A DNA stretch of 64,000 nt from Nocardia asteroides (GTDB lineage Bacteria; Actinomycetota; Actinomycetes; Mycobacteriales; Mycobacteriaceae), in the NCBI RefSeq assembly GCF_021183625.1, contig NZ_CP089214.1, forward strand, positions 310,001 to 374,000, read 5' to 3'. A model generated the notes under the pieces. It had not been told where the DNA came from, searched no databases, and saw only the letters and a program-made list of their open reading frames with translations. Below are positions 18,267-27,554 of this stretch, piece by piece (the first letter of the stretch is position 1; each line of letters starts with the position of its first letter). The position numbers and the translations under genes are program-made.

Positions 18267-19772
18267 GTGAGCGGCCCGCTGGACGGACAAGTCATCGCTG
18301 TCCGGCAAATTCTCACCCGGCTCGGGAAACGGTCGGGGCTCAGCGCGGAGCGGGTGCGCACCACGGAGATCGACGTCTCCCCCCTGCTGGAGCTGCCCGC
18401 CATCCGTACCCACGCCCGCCGCACGGGGGTGGAGTCCGCCGAGGCGGTGTTGCCGGTCGTTCGCGAAGTGGCGCAACGACTCTCGCCCACCGATCGGCTC
18501 GTCGTCGATGCCGCGCTCTCGCTGGGGCTGCTCGCCGACGACGAGGTGGACACCGCACGGCTGTACGCCGGTGACCTCGGGGAGCGACGGGAGTACCTCT
18601 CGACGGCCTGGGCGCTGCTGCACACCGTGCTCGGCGCCGGGCCGACGCCCTCGGCCCCGAGCGTCCGGACGCTGCGCGCCTCCCCCGAGCGGCGGGCGTT
18701 CACCGCACTCGCCGCGGCCCTGGTCGACGGCCCGGTGCGCAACGGCCGGGGCTATTCGCCGGCGCGGGTGTCGGAACAGGCCGACGCGATCGCCGACCGG
18801 TTCGGCACCAACGGCACGGTCACGGTGCTGGGGAACGCGGTGGTCGACCACCTGTACCGCGTCGATCGGCTGCCGGTCGCCGGCGGCTCGGCGAGTGGCC
18901 GCTTCGAGCGGCGCCTCGGCGGCAAGGGCCTCAACCGGGCGGTCGCCGCCTCCCGGCTCGGCATGAACACCCGGTTGCTGGCCGCCGTCGGTGACGACGA
19001 CGCCGGACGCCGCATCGTGGCCCTGCTCGAACGCGAAGGCGTCGACACCTCGATGATGAAGATCGTCCGGGAAGCGGGCACCGACGTGGCCGCGCTCATC
19101 GTCACCCCCGGCGGCAGCACCAGCGCGATCGGCGCCGAAGGCAACCAGGTCCAGTTCACCCCGCAGGACCTGCTCGACCCCGACGTTGCCGCGACGCTGG
19201 TCAGCTCCGACGTGGTGATCATGACCCTCGAGTCACCGCTGCCGGTCGTGGAGCAGGCGCTCTCGATCCTGCGGGAGGTCCCCCGGCCCCCCGCGCGGGT
19301 GCTGCAGGCGGCGCCGCCGCACGACCAGCCCGCCAGGCTCTACCAGTTCCTCGACGGCGTCGAGTACGTGGTCGGCAGCACCTGGCAGCTCAGCCGGCTC
19401 ATCTCCGCGACCCGGTACACCCCCGACGAAGCGCTGCGGGTCTTCGACGCCGAGATCGCGCCGAAGCTGCTGGCCCTCGGCGTGGGCACGGTCTGCGCCA
19501 TCGAGGGCTTCACCTGCCGGCTGCGCGGCAGGCACGGCACCGCCGATATCCCCCGCCCCCGGCTCGCCGCGATGGACGACGCACCCGGCGCCCACGCCGC
19601 GTTCTGCGGCGCGCTCGCCCACCAGCTGGTGATCACCGGCGGCGAGCCCGACTTCCACTGGATCTGCGCGGCGATGGCCGCCACGCAGTCCTTCGCCGGT
19701 GATGTTCCCGAGGCCATGCCCGGCCGGGCGGCGATCGATCGGTTCGTGGACAAGCCGGGCGACCCCGGGTGA
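18267..19772 (+). CDS. PfkB-like sugar/nucleoside kinase homologue with N-terminal helical domain; catalytic Asp absent
   Basis: The 501-residue protein has two parts. Residues 1-170 are a helical region (VVREVAQRLSPTDRLVVDAALSLG, then LGERREYLSTAWALLHTVLG) seen before various effector domains in actinobacteria; I cannot name it. From about residue 185 a PfkB/ribokinase fold follows (VTVLGNAVVDHLYRVDRLPV), with signature 1 RRLGGKGLNRAVAASRLG intact. The C-terminal signature, normally DTxGAGDxF with the catalytic Asp, reads DDAPGAHAAF, so the base is replaced by Ala. The protein may be non-catalytic or use an altered mechanism. GTG 18267 is preferred because AGGAGG ends eight bases before it. 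GTP cyclohydrolase II follows after 51 bases and is probably co-transcribed. Confidence 0.82.
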   Translation: MSGPLDGQVIAVRQILTRLGKRSGLSAERVRTTEIDVSPLLELPAIRTHARRTGVESAEAVLPVVREVAQRLSPTDRLVVDAALSLGLLADDEVDTARLYAGDLGERREYLSTAWALLHTVLGAGPTPSAPSVRTLRASPERRAFTALAAALVDGPVRNGRGYSPARVSEQADAIADRFGTNGTVTVLGNAVVDHLYRVDRLPVAGGSASGRFERRLGGKGLNRAVAASRLGMNTRLLAAVGDDDAGRRIVALLEREGVDTSMMKIVREAGTDVAALIVTPGGSTSAIGAEGNQVQFTPQDLLDPDVAATLVSSDVVIMTLESPLPVVEQALSILREVPRPPARVLQAAPPHDQPARLYQFLDGVEYVVGSTWQLSRLISATRYTPDEALRVFDAEIAPKLLALGVGTVCAIEGFTCRLRGRHGTADIPRPRLAAMDDAPGAHAAFCGALAHQLVITGGEPDFHWICAAMAATQSFAGDVPEAMPGRAAIDRFVDKPGDPG

Positions 19773-19823
19773 TGTACGTTTGCCCCGCCCGCCAACGATG
19801 CCCGACCGCTTCGGAGGAAGCAT

Positions 19824-20423
19824 TTGACCACGACCGCGTGTGATCGGCCCGAGGCCGCACATCGGAGCCCCCGCAAGGGGAGCGAGCTCGACGTCCGGGT
19901 GGTCGAACTATCGGATGCCGTCAACGGGGGGCACCTGCTGACCTTCGGCACCGTCACCGACGGCTGCCTCGTCCGGCTGCACTCCCGCTGCCTCTACGGC
20001 GAGGTCCTCGGCTTCGAGGACTGCGACTGCGGGCCGGAGCTGGAGGCCGCGATGGACCTCATCCAGGCCGAGGGGGCCGGGGTGCTGGTCTACCTGGAAC
20101 AGGAGGGGCGCGGCGCGGGGCTGTCGATGAAGGCCCGCGGGCTCGGGCTCGGGCAGCGCGACAACCTCGACACCTTCGAGAGCTACCACCGGCTCGGCCT
20201 GAACGAGGACTCCCGCGACTACAAGGTAGCGGCGACCGCGCTGGTGGCGCTCGGACTCGACCGGGTCCGGCTCATGACGAACAATCCGGACAAGGTCGCC
20301 GCGCTGGAGGAAGCGCGCATCGAGGTCGTGGTCGTTCCGCTGCACACCGAGCCGCGCTCGGAGGCCGCGCGGCACTATCTGACCGCCAAGCGGGTCAAGC
20401 GCCACCACCTCCTCCCGGAATAG
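19824..20423 (+). CDS. ribA: GTP cyclohydrolase II, stand-alone
   Basis: The 199-residue enzyme opens the imidazole ring of GTP, releasing formate and pyrophosphate, as in the first step of riboflavin synthesis. Zinc ligands are in HSRCLYGEVLGFEDCDCG, the phosphate region is EQEGRGAGLSMKARG, and the RDY Arg and TNNPDKVAALEEARIEV segment match E. coli RibA. A TTG start at 19824 is supported by GGAGGAAG seven bases upstream. It lacks the DHBP synthase (RibB) domain of the usual actinobacterial RibBA. It is also separated from rib genes and paired with a PfkB-like protein, so a side role in a GTP-derived metabolite is possible. Confidence 0.92.
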   Translation: MTTTACDRPEAAHRSPRKGSELDVRVVELSDAVNGGHLLTFGTVTDGCLVRLHSRCLYGEVLGFEDCDCGPELEAAMDLIQAEGAGVLVYLEQEGRGAGLSMKARGLGLGQRDNLDTFESYHRLGLNEDSRDYKVAATALVALGLDRVRLMTNNPDKVAALEEARIEVVVVPLHTEPRSEAARHYLTAKRVKRHHLLPE

Positions 20424-20568
20424 GGACGATCCGGGCAGTACACCCGCTACGATCGACGTGATCCACACCACTTCCGCGCACCCTGAACCCTGACACGGTG
20501 ACAGACGTTCACCGCCACTGTGTCAGGGGCTGCGTGTGGCCACGCTCGACGATCGGGAACTACGAACT

Positions 20569-22398
20569 ATGACTACACCGGAGATCGGCTTCGCCCACGA
20601 ATCGGGCGCCACCGTCTACACCGTGCCCGCCGCGTTCCAGGAGACCGTGAAGCTGCGCCCCGGCCAGGTGGCGCTGCGCACCGTCGGGGGAACCCAGGAG
20701 ATCACCTGGGGCCAGTACGCCGAACGGGTCCGGGTGCTCGCGGCCGGGCTCGCGCGGCTCGGCGTCGCCCGCGGCGACACCGTCGGCATCATGCTCACCA
20801 ACCGGCCCGAGTTCAATCTCGTCGACACCGCCGCACTGCACCTGGGCGCCACCCCGTTCTCGGTCTACAACACCAGCTCCACCGAGCAGATCGCGCACCA
20901 GTTCGGCAACGCCGGGAACCGGGTCGTCATCACCGAGCGGGCGTTCCTGCCGGTGATCACGGCGGTGCCGACCCCGGTCGAGCACCTGATCGTGGTCGAC
21001 GGCCCGGCGAGCGGCGCGATCACCCTCGCCGACCTGGAGGCGAACCCCGAGCCCGGCTTCGACTTCGACGCCGCCTGGCAGGCCGTGCGCGCCGACGACC
21101 TCGCCACCCTCATCTACACCTCCGGCACCACCGGGCCGTCCAAGGGCGTGGAGATCAGCCACCGCAACGTGCTGGCCCAGATCATCGCGCTGCTCAGCGG
21201 GCCGCTGAAGGTCGGGTTCGACGACCGCGCCGTCTCCTACCTGCCCGCCGCGCACGTCGCCGACCGCATCTCCGGGCACGCCATCAGCCTGCTCACCGGC
21301 GTGCAGATCACCACCGTTCCCGACCCGCGTGAGATCGCCGCCGCGCTGCCCGACGCCCGCCCCACCACCTTCTTCGGCGTGCCGCGGGTGTGGCAGAAGA
21401 TCAAGGCCGGGGTCGAGGGCAAGCTCGCCGCCGAACCCAGCCCGCTCAAGCGGTCGCTCGCGGACTGGGCCATCGCGACCGGAATCGCCGCCGCCCGCGC
21501 CGATCTCAGCGGCAAGGGCCGCTCGCCGGTGCTCAAGGCTCAGCACGCCGTCGCCGACAAGCTGGTGCTGGCCAAGCTGCGCGCCGCGCTCGGGCTCGAC
21601 CAGCTGCGCGTCGCCTCCTCCGGCGCGGCGCCGATCCCGCCGGAGACCCTCGAGTACTACCTGGGGCTCGGGTTCGTGGTCTCCGAGGTGTGGGGGATGT
21701 CGGAGACCACCGGTGTCGGCACCTTCACCGACCTGGACAACCCGCGCCCCGGCTCGGTCGGGCGCGCGGTCGACGGGGTCGAGCTGAAACTCGCCGAGGA
21801 CGGCGAGGTGCTGATCCGCGGCCCGATCGTCACCCGCAGCTACCGCAACATGCCGGACAAGACCGCCGAGGCCATCGACGCCGACGGCTGGCTGCACACC
21901 GGCGACGTCGGCAGCCTCGACGACGACGGCTACCTGCGGATCATCGACCGCAAGAAGGAGCTCATCATCAGCGAGGCGGGCAAGAACATCGCCCCCTCCA
22001 ACATCGAGAACGCGGTCAAGGCCGCCAGCTCGCTGGTCGGGCAGATCGTCGCCATCGGCGACGCCAGGCCCTACATCACCGCGCTCGTCATGGTCGACCC
22101 CGACGTGCTCGCGCTGCGCGCCAAGGAGCTCGACGCCACCGGCGAGGAGCTGCCCGCCCTCGTCGCCCGCACCGAGATCCTCGACGAACTCCGGGCCGCC
22201 GTCGCCGAGGGCAACAGGAAGCTCTCCCGGGTCGAGCAGATCAAGCGCTTCACCGTCGTCGACCGGGTCTGGGAGCCCGGCGGGGAGGAGCTCACCCCGA
22301 AGATGTCGCTCAAGCGGGTCCCGATCGCCGCGGCCTACGCCGCCGAGATCACCGCGCTCTACGGCCCCGAGCCGGGCGGGCGGGTCATCGCCGTCTAG
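20569..22398 (+). CDS. Long-chain fatty acid-CoA ligase / AMP-dependent synthetase
   Basis: The protein of about 609 residues activates a carboxylic acid with ATP and transfers it to CoA. Motifs are ATLIYTSGTTGPSKGVEI (P-loop), VWGMSETTGVG, DGWLHTGDVGSLDDDGYL and DRKKELIISEAGKNIAPSNIEN (hinge and A8 region), and a late lysine lies in LTPKMSLKR. The overall pattern matches FadD11/FadD15-type enzymes of Mycobacteriales, whose substrates are long-chain fatty acids. ATG 20569 is favoured; an in-frame GTG at 20536 would add 11 residues. A strong hairpin terminator follows its stop and is shared with the convergent PEBP gene. Confidence 0.92.
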   Translation: MTTPEIGFAHESGATVYTVPAAFQETVKLRPGQVALRTVGGTQEITWGQYAERVRVLAAGLARLGVARGDTVGIMLTNRPEFNLVDTAALHLGATPFSVYNTSSTEQIAHQFGNAGNRVVITERAFLPVITAVPTPVEHLIVVDGPASGAITLADLEANPEPGFDFDAAWQAVRADDLATLIYTSGTTGPSKGVEISHRNVLAQIIALLSGPLKVGFDDRAVSYLPAAHVADRISGHAISLLTGVQITTVPDPREIAAALPDARPTTFFGVPRVWQKIKAGVEGKLAAEPSPLKRSLADWAIATGIAAARADLSGKGRSPVLKAQHAVADKLVLAKLRAALGLDQLRVASSGAAPIPPETLEYYLGLGFVVSEVWGMSETTGVGTFTDLDNPRPGSVGRAVDGVELKLAEDGEVLIRGPIVTRSYRNMPDKTAEAIDADGWLHTGDVGSLDDDGYLRIIDRKKELIISEAGKNIAPSNIENAVKAASSLVGQIVAIGDARPYITALVMVDPDVLALRAKELDATGEELPALVARTEILDELRAAVAEGNRKLSRVEQIKRFTVVDRVWEPGGEELTPKMSLKRVPIAAAYAAEITALYGPEPGGRVIAV

Positions 22399-22402
22399 AA
22401 TC

Positions 22403-22446
22403 CGCGAAAACGGCCCCGGACAGCGTGCTCCGGGGCCGTTTTCGCG
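22403..22446. terminator. Bidirectional hairpin terminator
   Basis: A perfect 18-bp stem (arms 22403-22420 and 22429-22446, core AAAACGGCCCCGGA) encloses an 8-base loop. The stem bases carry AAAA and TTTT at the outer part, so the transcript has a U-tract on either strand. It sits between the stops of the convergent acyl-CoA ligase and PEBP genes and can serve both. Confidence 0.92.
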
Positions 22447-22455
22447 GGCGGGGGC

Positions 22456-22986
22456 CTACTGCTCGTAGGTGGCGACCAGGGTGGCGCGGGCCAGGGTGTG
22501 GCTGAACAGGTTGAAGCCGAGGAACGCGGGGCTCGCCTCCGGCGGCACGCCCAGGCTCTCCACGTCCACCGCGTGCACCACGACGAAGTAGCGGTGCGGG
22601 CCGTGGCCCTGCGGCGGAGCCGCGCCCACGTACCCGGCGAAGCCGCCGTCGTTGCGCAGCGTGATCGCCCCCGTCGGGATCGCCCCGCCCTCCTCGCCGC
22701 TGCCCGCCCCGGACGGCAGCGAGGTGGTGCCCGCCGGGATGTCGGCCACCGCCCAGTGCCAGAAACCGGAGGCGGTCGGGGCGTCGGGGTCGTAGACGGT
22801 GACCGCGAAACTCTTGGTGCCCTCGGGGAAACCGGACCACGACAGCTGCGGCGAGATGTCCCGCCCGCCCGCGCCGAACACCCCGCTCACCTGGTCGTTG
22901 CCGAACTTCTCGCCGTCGGCGACATCGTCGGAGGTGACGGTGAAGGACGGGACATCGGGCAGCGCGTCGTACGGGTTGTTTCTCAT
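22456..22986 (-). CDS. PEBP (YbhB/YbcL) family protein
   Basis: The 176-residue cytosolic protein has the phosphatidylethanolamine-binding-protein fold: [11 protein letters not shown] with the DPDAP anion-site motif, [10 protein letters not shown], and [15 protein letters not shown] with the GxHRY motif. Bacterial members bind small anionic ligands, and their physiological role is uncertain. ATG 22986 has GAGAGAGG several bases before it. The gene starts 20 bases after the end of the M20 peptidase gene on the same strand, so they may be co-transcribed. Confidence 0.93.
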   Translation of the reverse strand: MRNNPYDALPDVPSFTVTSDDVADGEKFGNDQVSGVFGAGGRDISPQLSWSGFPEGTKSFAVTVYDPDAPTASGFWHWAVADIPAGTTSLPSGAGSGEEGGAIPTGAITLRNDGGFAGYVGAAPPQGHGPHRYFVVVHAVDVESLGVPPEASPAFLGFNLFSHTLARATLVATYEQ

Positions 22987-23006
22987 GCGGTCCTCTCTCG
23001 TTCGGT

Positions 23007-24368
23007 TCAGCTGTGCAGCAGGAAGTGTTCCAGCACCCGGGTGCCGAATTCGAGCGACTCCACCGGCACCCGCTCGTCCACGCCGTGGAACAGCGCGGTG
23101 AAGTCCAGCTCCGGTGGCAGCCGCAGCGGCGCGAACCCGAAGCAGCGGATCCCGAGCTTGGCGAAGGCCTTCGCGTCGGTGCCGCCGGAGAGCATGTAGG
23201 GCACCGTGCGCCCGTTCGGGTCGTGCGCCAGCACCGCGGCGTTCATCGCGTCGACCAGGTGCCCGTCGAAGGTGGTCTCGTAGGAGTCGAGCTTGGTGAT
23301 CCACTCGCGCTCCACGTCCGGGCCGATCAGCTCGTCCACCTCGCGCTCGAACTCGGCCTGCCTGCCGGGCACGACCCGGCAGTCCACCACCGCCTCCGCG
23401 GTCTGCGGGATCACGTTGGCCTTGTAGCCGGCACTGAGCATGGTCGGGTTCGCGGTGTCGCGCAGGGTGGCGCCGATGATCCGGGAGATCGTGCCCAGCT
23501 TGGCCAGCCTGCCCTCGATGTCGGGGCCCGCCGGATCGAACTCCAGGCCGCTCTCCTCCGACACCGCGGCCAGGAACTCGGCCACCGAATCCGAGACCAC
23601 CAGCGGGAAGGTGTGCGTGCCCAGGCGCGCCACCGCCCTGGCCAGGATGGTGACCGCGTTGTCCTCGTGCAGGAACGAGCCGTGCCCGGCGCGCGCCTTG
23701 GCGCGCAGCCGCATCCAGCCCAGCCCCTTCTCCGCGGTCTCCACCAGGTACAGGCGGCGGTCGCTCCCGTCCCGGCGCGGCACCGTCAGCGAGAAGCCGC
23801 CGACTTCGCCGACCGCCTCGGTGATGCCGTCGAACAGCTCGGGGCGGTGCTCCACCAGCCACTGCGACCCCCACTTGCCGCCGTTCTCCTCGTCGGCGAG
23901 GAAGGCGAAGACGATGTCGCGCGGCGGGACCGTTCCCTCCCGGCGGAACTGGCGGGCCAGCGCCAGGGACATGCCGACCATGTCCTTCATGTCGACCGCG
24001 CCGCGGCCCCACACGTAGCCGTCCCGGACCGCGCCGGAGAACGGGTGCACGCTCCAGTCCGCGGCCTCGGCGGGCACCACGTCCAGGTGGCCGTGGATCA
24101 GCAGCGCGCCGCGCGAAGGATCCGCGCCGGGCAGCCGGGCGAAGACGTTGCCGCGGCCCGGCGCGCCGGACTCCACGTACTCGGTGGTGTAGCCGACCTC
24201 CTCCAGCTGCTCGATCACCCACCGCGCGCACTCGGCCTCGCCCCTGGTGGTGGCCAGTTCGCCGGTGTTGGAGGTGTCGAAGCGGATCAGCGCGCTGACC
24301 AGGTCGACGACCTCGGCGACGGCGCTGGAGTCGGGAGGGGGACCGGAGGGATCGCCAGTTGCGGACAC
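23007..24368 (-). CDS. M20/M25/M40 family metallopeptidase
   Basis: The protein of about 453 residues is a di-zinc hydrolase of the ArgE/DapE/CPG2 group. Motifs are [12 protein letters not shown] (first metal His and Asp), [11 protein letters not shown] (bridging Asp), [19 protein letters not shown] (catalytic Glu pair) and a dimerisation domain around [14 protein letters not shown]. The late His ligand lies in [11 protein letters not shown]. It probably cleaves N-acyl amino acids or dipeptides in the cytosol. GTG 24368 with AAAGGGGAC before it is the likely start. The open frame reaches 24509, but the extra part is low-complexity. Confidence 0.9.
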   Translation of the reverse strand: MSATGDPSGPPPDSSAVAEVVDLVSALIRFDTSNTGELATTRGEAECARWVIEQLEEVGYTTEYVESGAPGRGNVFARLPGADPSRGALLIHGHLDVVPAEAADWSVHPFSGAVRDGYVWGRGAVDMKDMVGMSLALARQFRREGTVPPRDIVFAFLADEENGGKWGSQWLVEHRPELFDGITEAVGEVGGFSLTVPRRDGSDRRLYLVETAEKGLGWMRLRAKARAGHGSFLHEDNAVTILARAVARLGTHTFPLVVSDSVAEFLAAVSEESGLEFDPAGPDIEGRLAKLGTISRIIGATLRDTANPTMLSAGYKANVIPQTAEAVVDCRVVPGRQAEFEREVDELIGPDVEREWITKLDSYETTFDGHLVDAMNAAVLAHDPNGRTVPYMLSGGTDAKAFAKLGIRCFGFAPLRLPPELDFTALFHGVDERVPVESLEFGTRVLEHFLLHS

Positions 24369-24568
24369 GTCCCCTTTCCTACCATCCGGCGCGGCCCCGG
24401 TGCCGCCGGTGCGATCACGCCGATCGGAAGTACCGGACGGTTTCAAGATCAACAGCGGTGCCCCCGCGCCCGGCCTGTCACCGGCATTGGATATTCTGGT
24501 CGGCGTCACGCGCTACCCCAGACCCCGGTGGCCTGCGGCGAATCGATTTCGTCGGAAGAGGTAGGGGT

Positions 24569-25303
24569 ATGGACCAGGCGAACAGTGATGCCGTCGTGCT
24601 CGGCGCCGCGCCGCGCGCAGCCGAGGCCGAGGACGGGCTGCCCGGGGGCACCGAGCTGCTCGGCGGCGGCCGCCCCCAGGTCGCGGGCGGTTTCCGGTTC
24701 TACCTCGCCGACCAGCGCTGGGAATGGTCCGACGAGGTCGCCGCCCTGCACGGCTACGCCGAGGAGACCGTGCAGGCCACCACCGAGCTGCTGCTCTCGC
24801 ACAAACACCCCGAGGACCGCGACCAGGTCGCCGCCACCATCGCCCGCAGCGTCGAGACCGGCGAGCCCTTCTGCAGCAGCCACCGCATCGTCGACCGCAC
24901 GGGCGCGGTGCGCCACGTTCTCGTCGTCGGCGACCACCTGACCGGCGACGACGGCACCGTGCTCGGTACCAGCGGCTACTACATCGACGTCACCGACACC
25001 TTCGCCGAGAGCCGCAAGGCCACCCTGGACGGGGTGCTGCCCGAGCTCTACGAATCGCGTGCCGTGATCGAACAGGTCAAGGGCGCCATGATGCTGGTCT
25101 ACGGGATCAGCGCCGACCAGGCCTTCCGGGTGCTCGCCTGGCGCTCGCAGGAGACCAACGTCAAACTGCGCACGCTGGCCGCGCGGCTGATCGCCGAGCT
25201 CGCCGCGAGCGCCGACGCCGACGTCCAGCTGCGCACCCGGTTCGACCACCTGCTGCTCACCGTGCACGAACGCGCCGACGAGGGCGAGCACCCCGAGCCC
25301 TGA
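24569..25303 (+). CDS. PAS-ANTAR RNA-binding antiterminator regulator
   Basis: The 244-residue protein has a PAS domain at about 40-150 (FRFYLADQRWEWSDEVAALHGY, SHKHPEDRDQV, HRIVDRTGAVRHVLVVGD) and a C-terminal ANTAR domain at about 165-225. The latter opens ESRAVIEQVKGAMMLVYGISADQAFRVLAWRSQETNVK, close to the family consensus for binding paired RNA hairpins. Such proteins prevent transcription termination in response to the sensor domain. GGAAGAGG precedes ATG 24569. Its stop is three bases from the stop of a convergent GAF-ANTAR gene. The PAS ligand is unknown. Confidence 0.92.
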   Translation: MDQANSDAVVLGAAPRAAEAEDGLPGGTELLGGGRPQVAGGFRFYLADQRWEWSDEVAALHGYAEETVQATTELLLSHKHPEDRDQVAATIARSVETGEPFCSSHRIVDRTGAVRHVLVVGDHLTGDDGTVLGTSGYYIDVTDTFAESRKATLDGVLPELYESRAVIEQVKGAMMLVYGISADQAFRVLAWRSQETNVKLRTLAARLIAELAASADADVQLRTRFDHLLLTVHERADEGEHPEP

Positions 25304-25306
25304 CCG

Positions 25307-26062
25307 CTACCGCTCGTGTGCGGGCGCCGCGGCGAAGGCCAGCACCTCGGCGGCGTCCACCGAGCGCTCCACCACCTCGCGCGAGAGCTCGGGCAGCCGG
25401 CGCCGGTGGTGGCGGGCGTAGCCGCGCAGCGCGGCGAACGCCGTCTCCGGGTGCAGCTCGCCCTGCGCCGAGAGCATGCCCTTGGCCTGTTCGATCACGA
25501 TCCGCGATTGCAGCGCGTGCTGCAGCTGGTTGTTCACCGTCCTGGTGTCGGCCAGCTGCCTGGCCCGCAGCAGCGCGATCGCGGCGATGTCGGCCAGCGC
25601 CTGCCCGACCGCGAGATCGTCGTCGGACAGGTGCGCCCCGGTGTCGGTGCTGAACAGGTTCATCGCGCCGAGGCGGTCGTCGCGCAGCCGCAGCGGCAGC
25701 GCGTACACCGAGCGCAGCCCCTGCTCGTAGGCGGTGTCGGCGAACTCCGGCCAGCGCTCCCGGTCGCGCTGCAGATCCTCGGTGACGACCCGCTCCGCGG
25801 TCCGGTAGGACTGCAGGCACGGCCCGTTGCGGGACTGCAGCTGCAGTAGCTCCAGCCAGCGCGCCGTCTCGTCGGTCGAGGCGAAGACCTGCAGGTCGCC
25901 GTGCTCGTCCACCAGCAGCACCGCGCCGTTGTCGGCGGGCGGCAGCAGCTCGACGGCACGGTCGAGCAGGTACTGCACCAGGTCCATCGGGTCGTAGTCG
26001 TCGACCAGTGTGTCCGCGAGGCGGACGAATGCCGCCACCAACTCCGTTTCCCGGCGCGCCAT
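25307..26062 (-). CDS. GAF-ANTAR RNA-binding antiterminator regulator
   Basis: The 251-residue protein has a GAF sensor domain at about 25-170 (LLDRAVELLPPADNGAVLLVD, ARWLELLQLQSRNGPCLQSY, YALPLRLRDDRLGAMNLFS) followed by an ANTAR domain at about 180-240 (ALQSRIVIEQAKGMLSAQGEL, AFAALRGYARHHRRRL). It is cytosolic and presumably acts by RNA binding. ATG 26062 is preceded by purine-rich GAAGTGGGAGGA. It faces the PAS-ANTAR gene tail to tail. Target leader RNAs with paired hexaloop hairpins were not found in the window. Confidence 0.92.
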   Translation of the reverse strand: MARRETELVAAFVRLADTLVDDYDPMDLVQYLLDRAVELLPPADNGAVLLVDEHGDLQVFASTDETARWLELLQLQSRNGPCLQSYRTAERVVTEDLQRDRERWPEFADTAYEQGLRSVYALPLRLRDDRLGAMNLFSTDTGAHLSDDDLAVGQALADIAAIALLRARQLADTRTVNNQLQHALQSRIVIEQAKGMLSAQGELHPETAFAALRGYARHHRRRLPELSREVVERSVDAAEVLAFAAAPAHER

Positions 26063-26351
26063 TCCTCCCACTTCCTTCCAGCTCCGCCGGGCCCGTCGGG
26101 GCCCGGTGCCGGGACGCCGCCCGGCCGTGCTTTCGTGATTGCCCCGCAATCTTTCCGTCAACCCTGTCGGAAAACGAAACACCGCCCGGGCGTGGCGCAG
26201 CACACGCCGGGGCGGAACTCGATGTGCGCGTGCCGTTCTCACCGGGCCGAGCACGTTTGCGCGCACCGGCAGCGGGCATCGCGGCAGCCGTGACCAGACA
26301 ACCCGCCCCGGCCCGGCGCCACCGCGCGCCCCTTCGTGCGAAACTGGCCGC

Positions 26352-27551
26352 GTGAGCGCGGAAGACGCCGTCGGACACGGCACCCGAAAGCCCGAGCAGG
26401 CGCGTGACCGGGGCGAGGTGATCGGCAGGGGGTTCCTCTGGCTGGCCAAGTGGTCGCTGTGCCTGGTCGCGGTCGCCGCCGGCGCCTGGGTGCTCGGCTA
26501 TCTCATCGCCAAGTTCTGGGTGATCCTGCTGCCGGTGGCGATGGCCATCGTCGTGGCCACCGTGCTCTGGCCGCCGACCCGCTGGATGGTCAACCACGGG
26601 CTGCGGCCCGCGCTGGCCGCCACCATCTCGCTGCTCGGCTTCATCGGCGCCCTGGCCGGGGTGATCGCGCTGATCGTCCCCTCGGTCGTCGACCAGGCCC
26701 CCGACCTGGGCGACAAGTCCACCGAGGGCGTGAACCAGGTCCGCGATTGGCTGCGCGGCCCGCCGCTGCGGGTCCGCGACGAACAGCTCGACTCGGCGGT
26801 CGACGCCATCGTGCAGCGGCTGCAATCCAGCGCCGAGCAGATCGCGGGCGGGGTCTTCACCGGCGTCACCACCGCCACCTCCGCGCTCATCGGCATCTTC
26901 CTGGTGCTGGTGCTGGTCTTCTTCTTCATCAAGGACGGGCCGCGGTTCCTGCCGTGGCTGCACCTGCTGCTCGGCAGCCGCAGCGGGCGCCACGTCGAAG
27001 AGGTGCTCAACCGGATGTGGGTCACGCTCGGTGGCTTCATCCGCACCCAGGCGCTGGTCAGCCTGATCGATGCGATCTTCATCGGCGCCGGGCTGGTGAT
27101 CCTCGGCGTCCCGCTGGCCATGGTGCTCGCCGTCATCACCTTCATCGGCGGCTTCGTCCCCGTGGTCGGGGCGTTCGTCGCAGGCGCGCTCGCGGTGCTG
27201 GTCGCGCTGGTCGGCAACGGGTTCACCACCGCGCTCATCGTGCTCGGCATCATCATCGCGGTGCAGCAGCTGGAGGGCAACGTGCTGCAGCCGGTGCTAC
27301 AGAGCCGCAGCATGAAACTGCACGCGGTCGTGGTGCTGCTCGCGGTCACCGCGGGCGGCTCCCTCTACGGGATCGTCGGCGCCTTCCTCGCGGTACCGGT
27401 CGTGGCGATCGTCGCCGTGGTCGTGCGCTACCTCGGCGAGCAGATCGACGTCGTCACCGAACCGGCCCCCGAAGCCACCGACGACAACCCCTCCCGAGCC
27501 GGGAAACCGGACGACGCCGCCGATGCCCCGGCCGGGGAGAAGCCCGTCTGA
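26352..27551 (+). CDS. AI-2E family transporter (permease)
   Basis: The 399-residue membrane protein has about seven to eight hydrophobic helices. The family pattern is present: paired helices near residues 35-75, a long amphipathic segment (QVRDWLRGPPLRVRDEQLDSAV), then FLVLVLVFFFIKDGPRFLPWLHLLLG, and a late VITFIGGFVPVVGAFVAGALAVLVAL with QQLEGNVLQPVLQSRSMKLHAVVVLLAV. The tail of about 35 residues is charged. Family members export AI-2 or act as Na+/H+ antiporters; the substrate here is unknown. The GTG start at 26352 lacks a clear ribosome-binding site. The 289-bp gap upstream separates it from the divergent GAF-ANTAR gene. Confidence 0.88.
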   Translation: MSAEDAVGHGTRKPEQARDRGEVIGRGFLWLAKWSLCLVAVAAGAWVLGYLIAKFWVILLPVAMAIVVATVLWPPTRWMVNHGLRPALAATISLLGFIGALAGVIALIVPSVVDQAPDLGDKSTEGVNQVRDWLRGPPLRVRDEQLDSAVDAIVQRLQSSAEQIAGGVFTGVTTATSALIGIFLVLVLVFFFIKDGPRFLPWLHLLLGSRSGRHVEEVLNRMWVTLGGFIRTQALVSLIDAIFIGAGLVILGVPLAMVLAVITFIGGFVPVVGAFVAGALAVLVALVGNGFTTALIVLGIIIAVQQLEGNVLQPVLQSRSMKLHAVVVLLAVTAGGSLYGIVGAFLAVPVVAIVAVVVRYLGEQIDVVTEPAPEATDDNPSRAGKPDDAADAPAGEKPV

Positions 27552-27554
27552 TCC

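Noticed and set aside
23013..24941. 642-codon plus-strand frame over the peptidase gene
   Set aside because: His/Arg/Glu-rich antisense product with no motif; the minus-strand peptidase is complete and has all its metal ligands.
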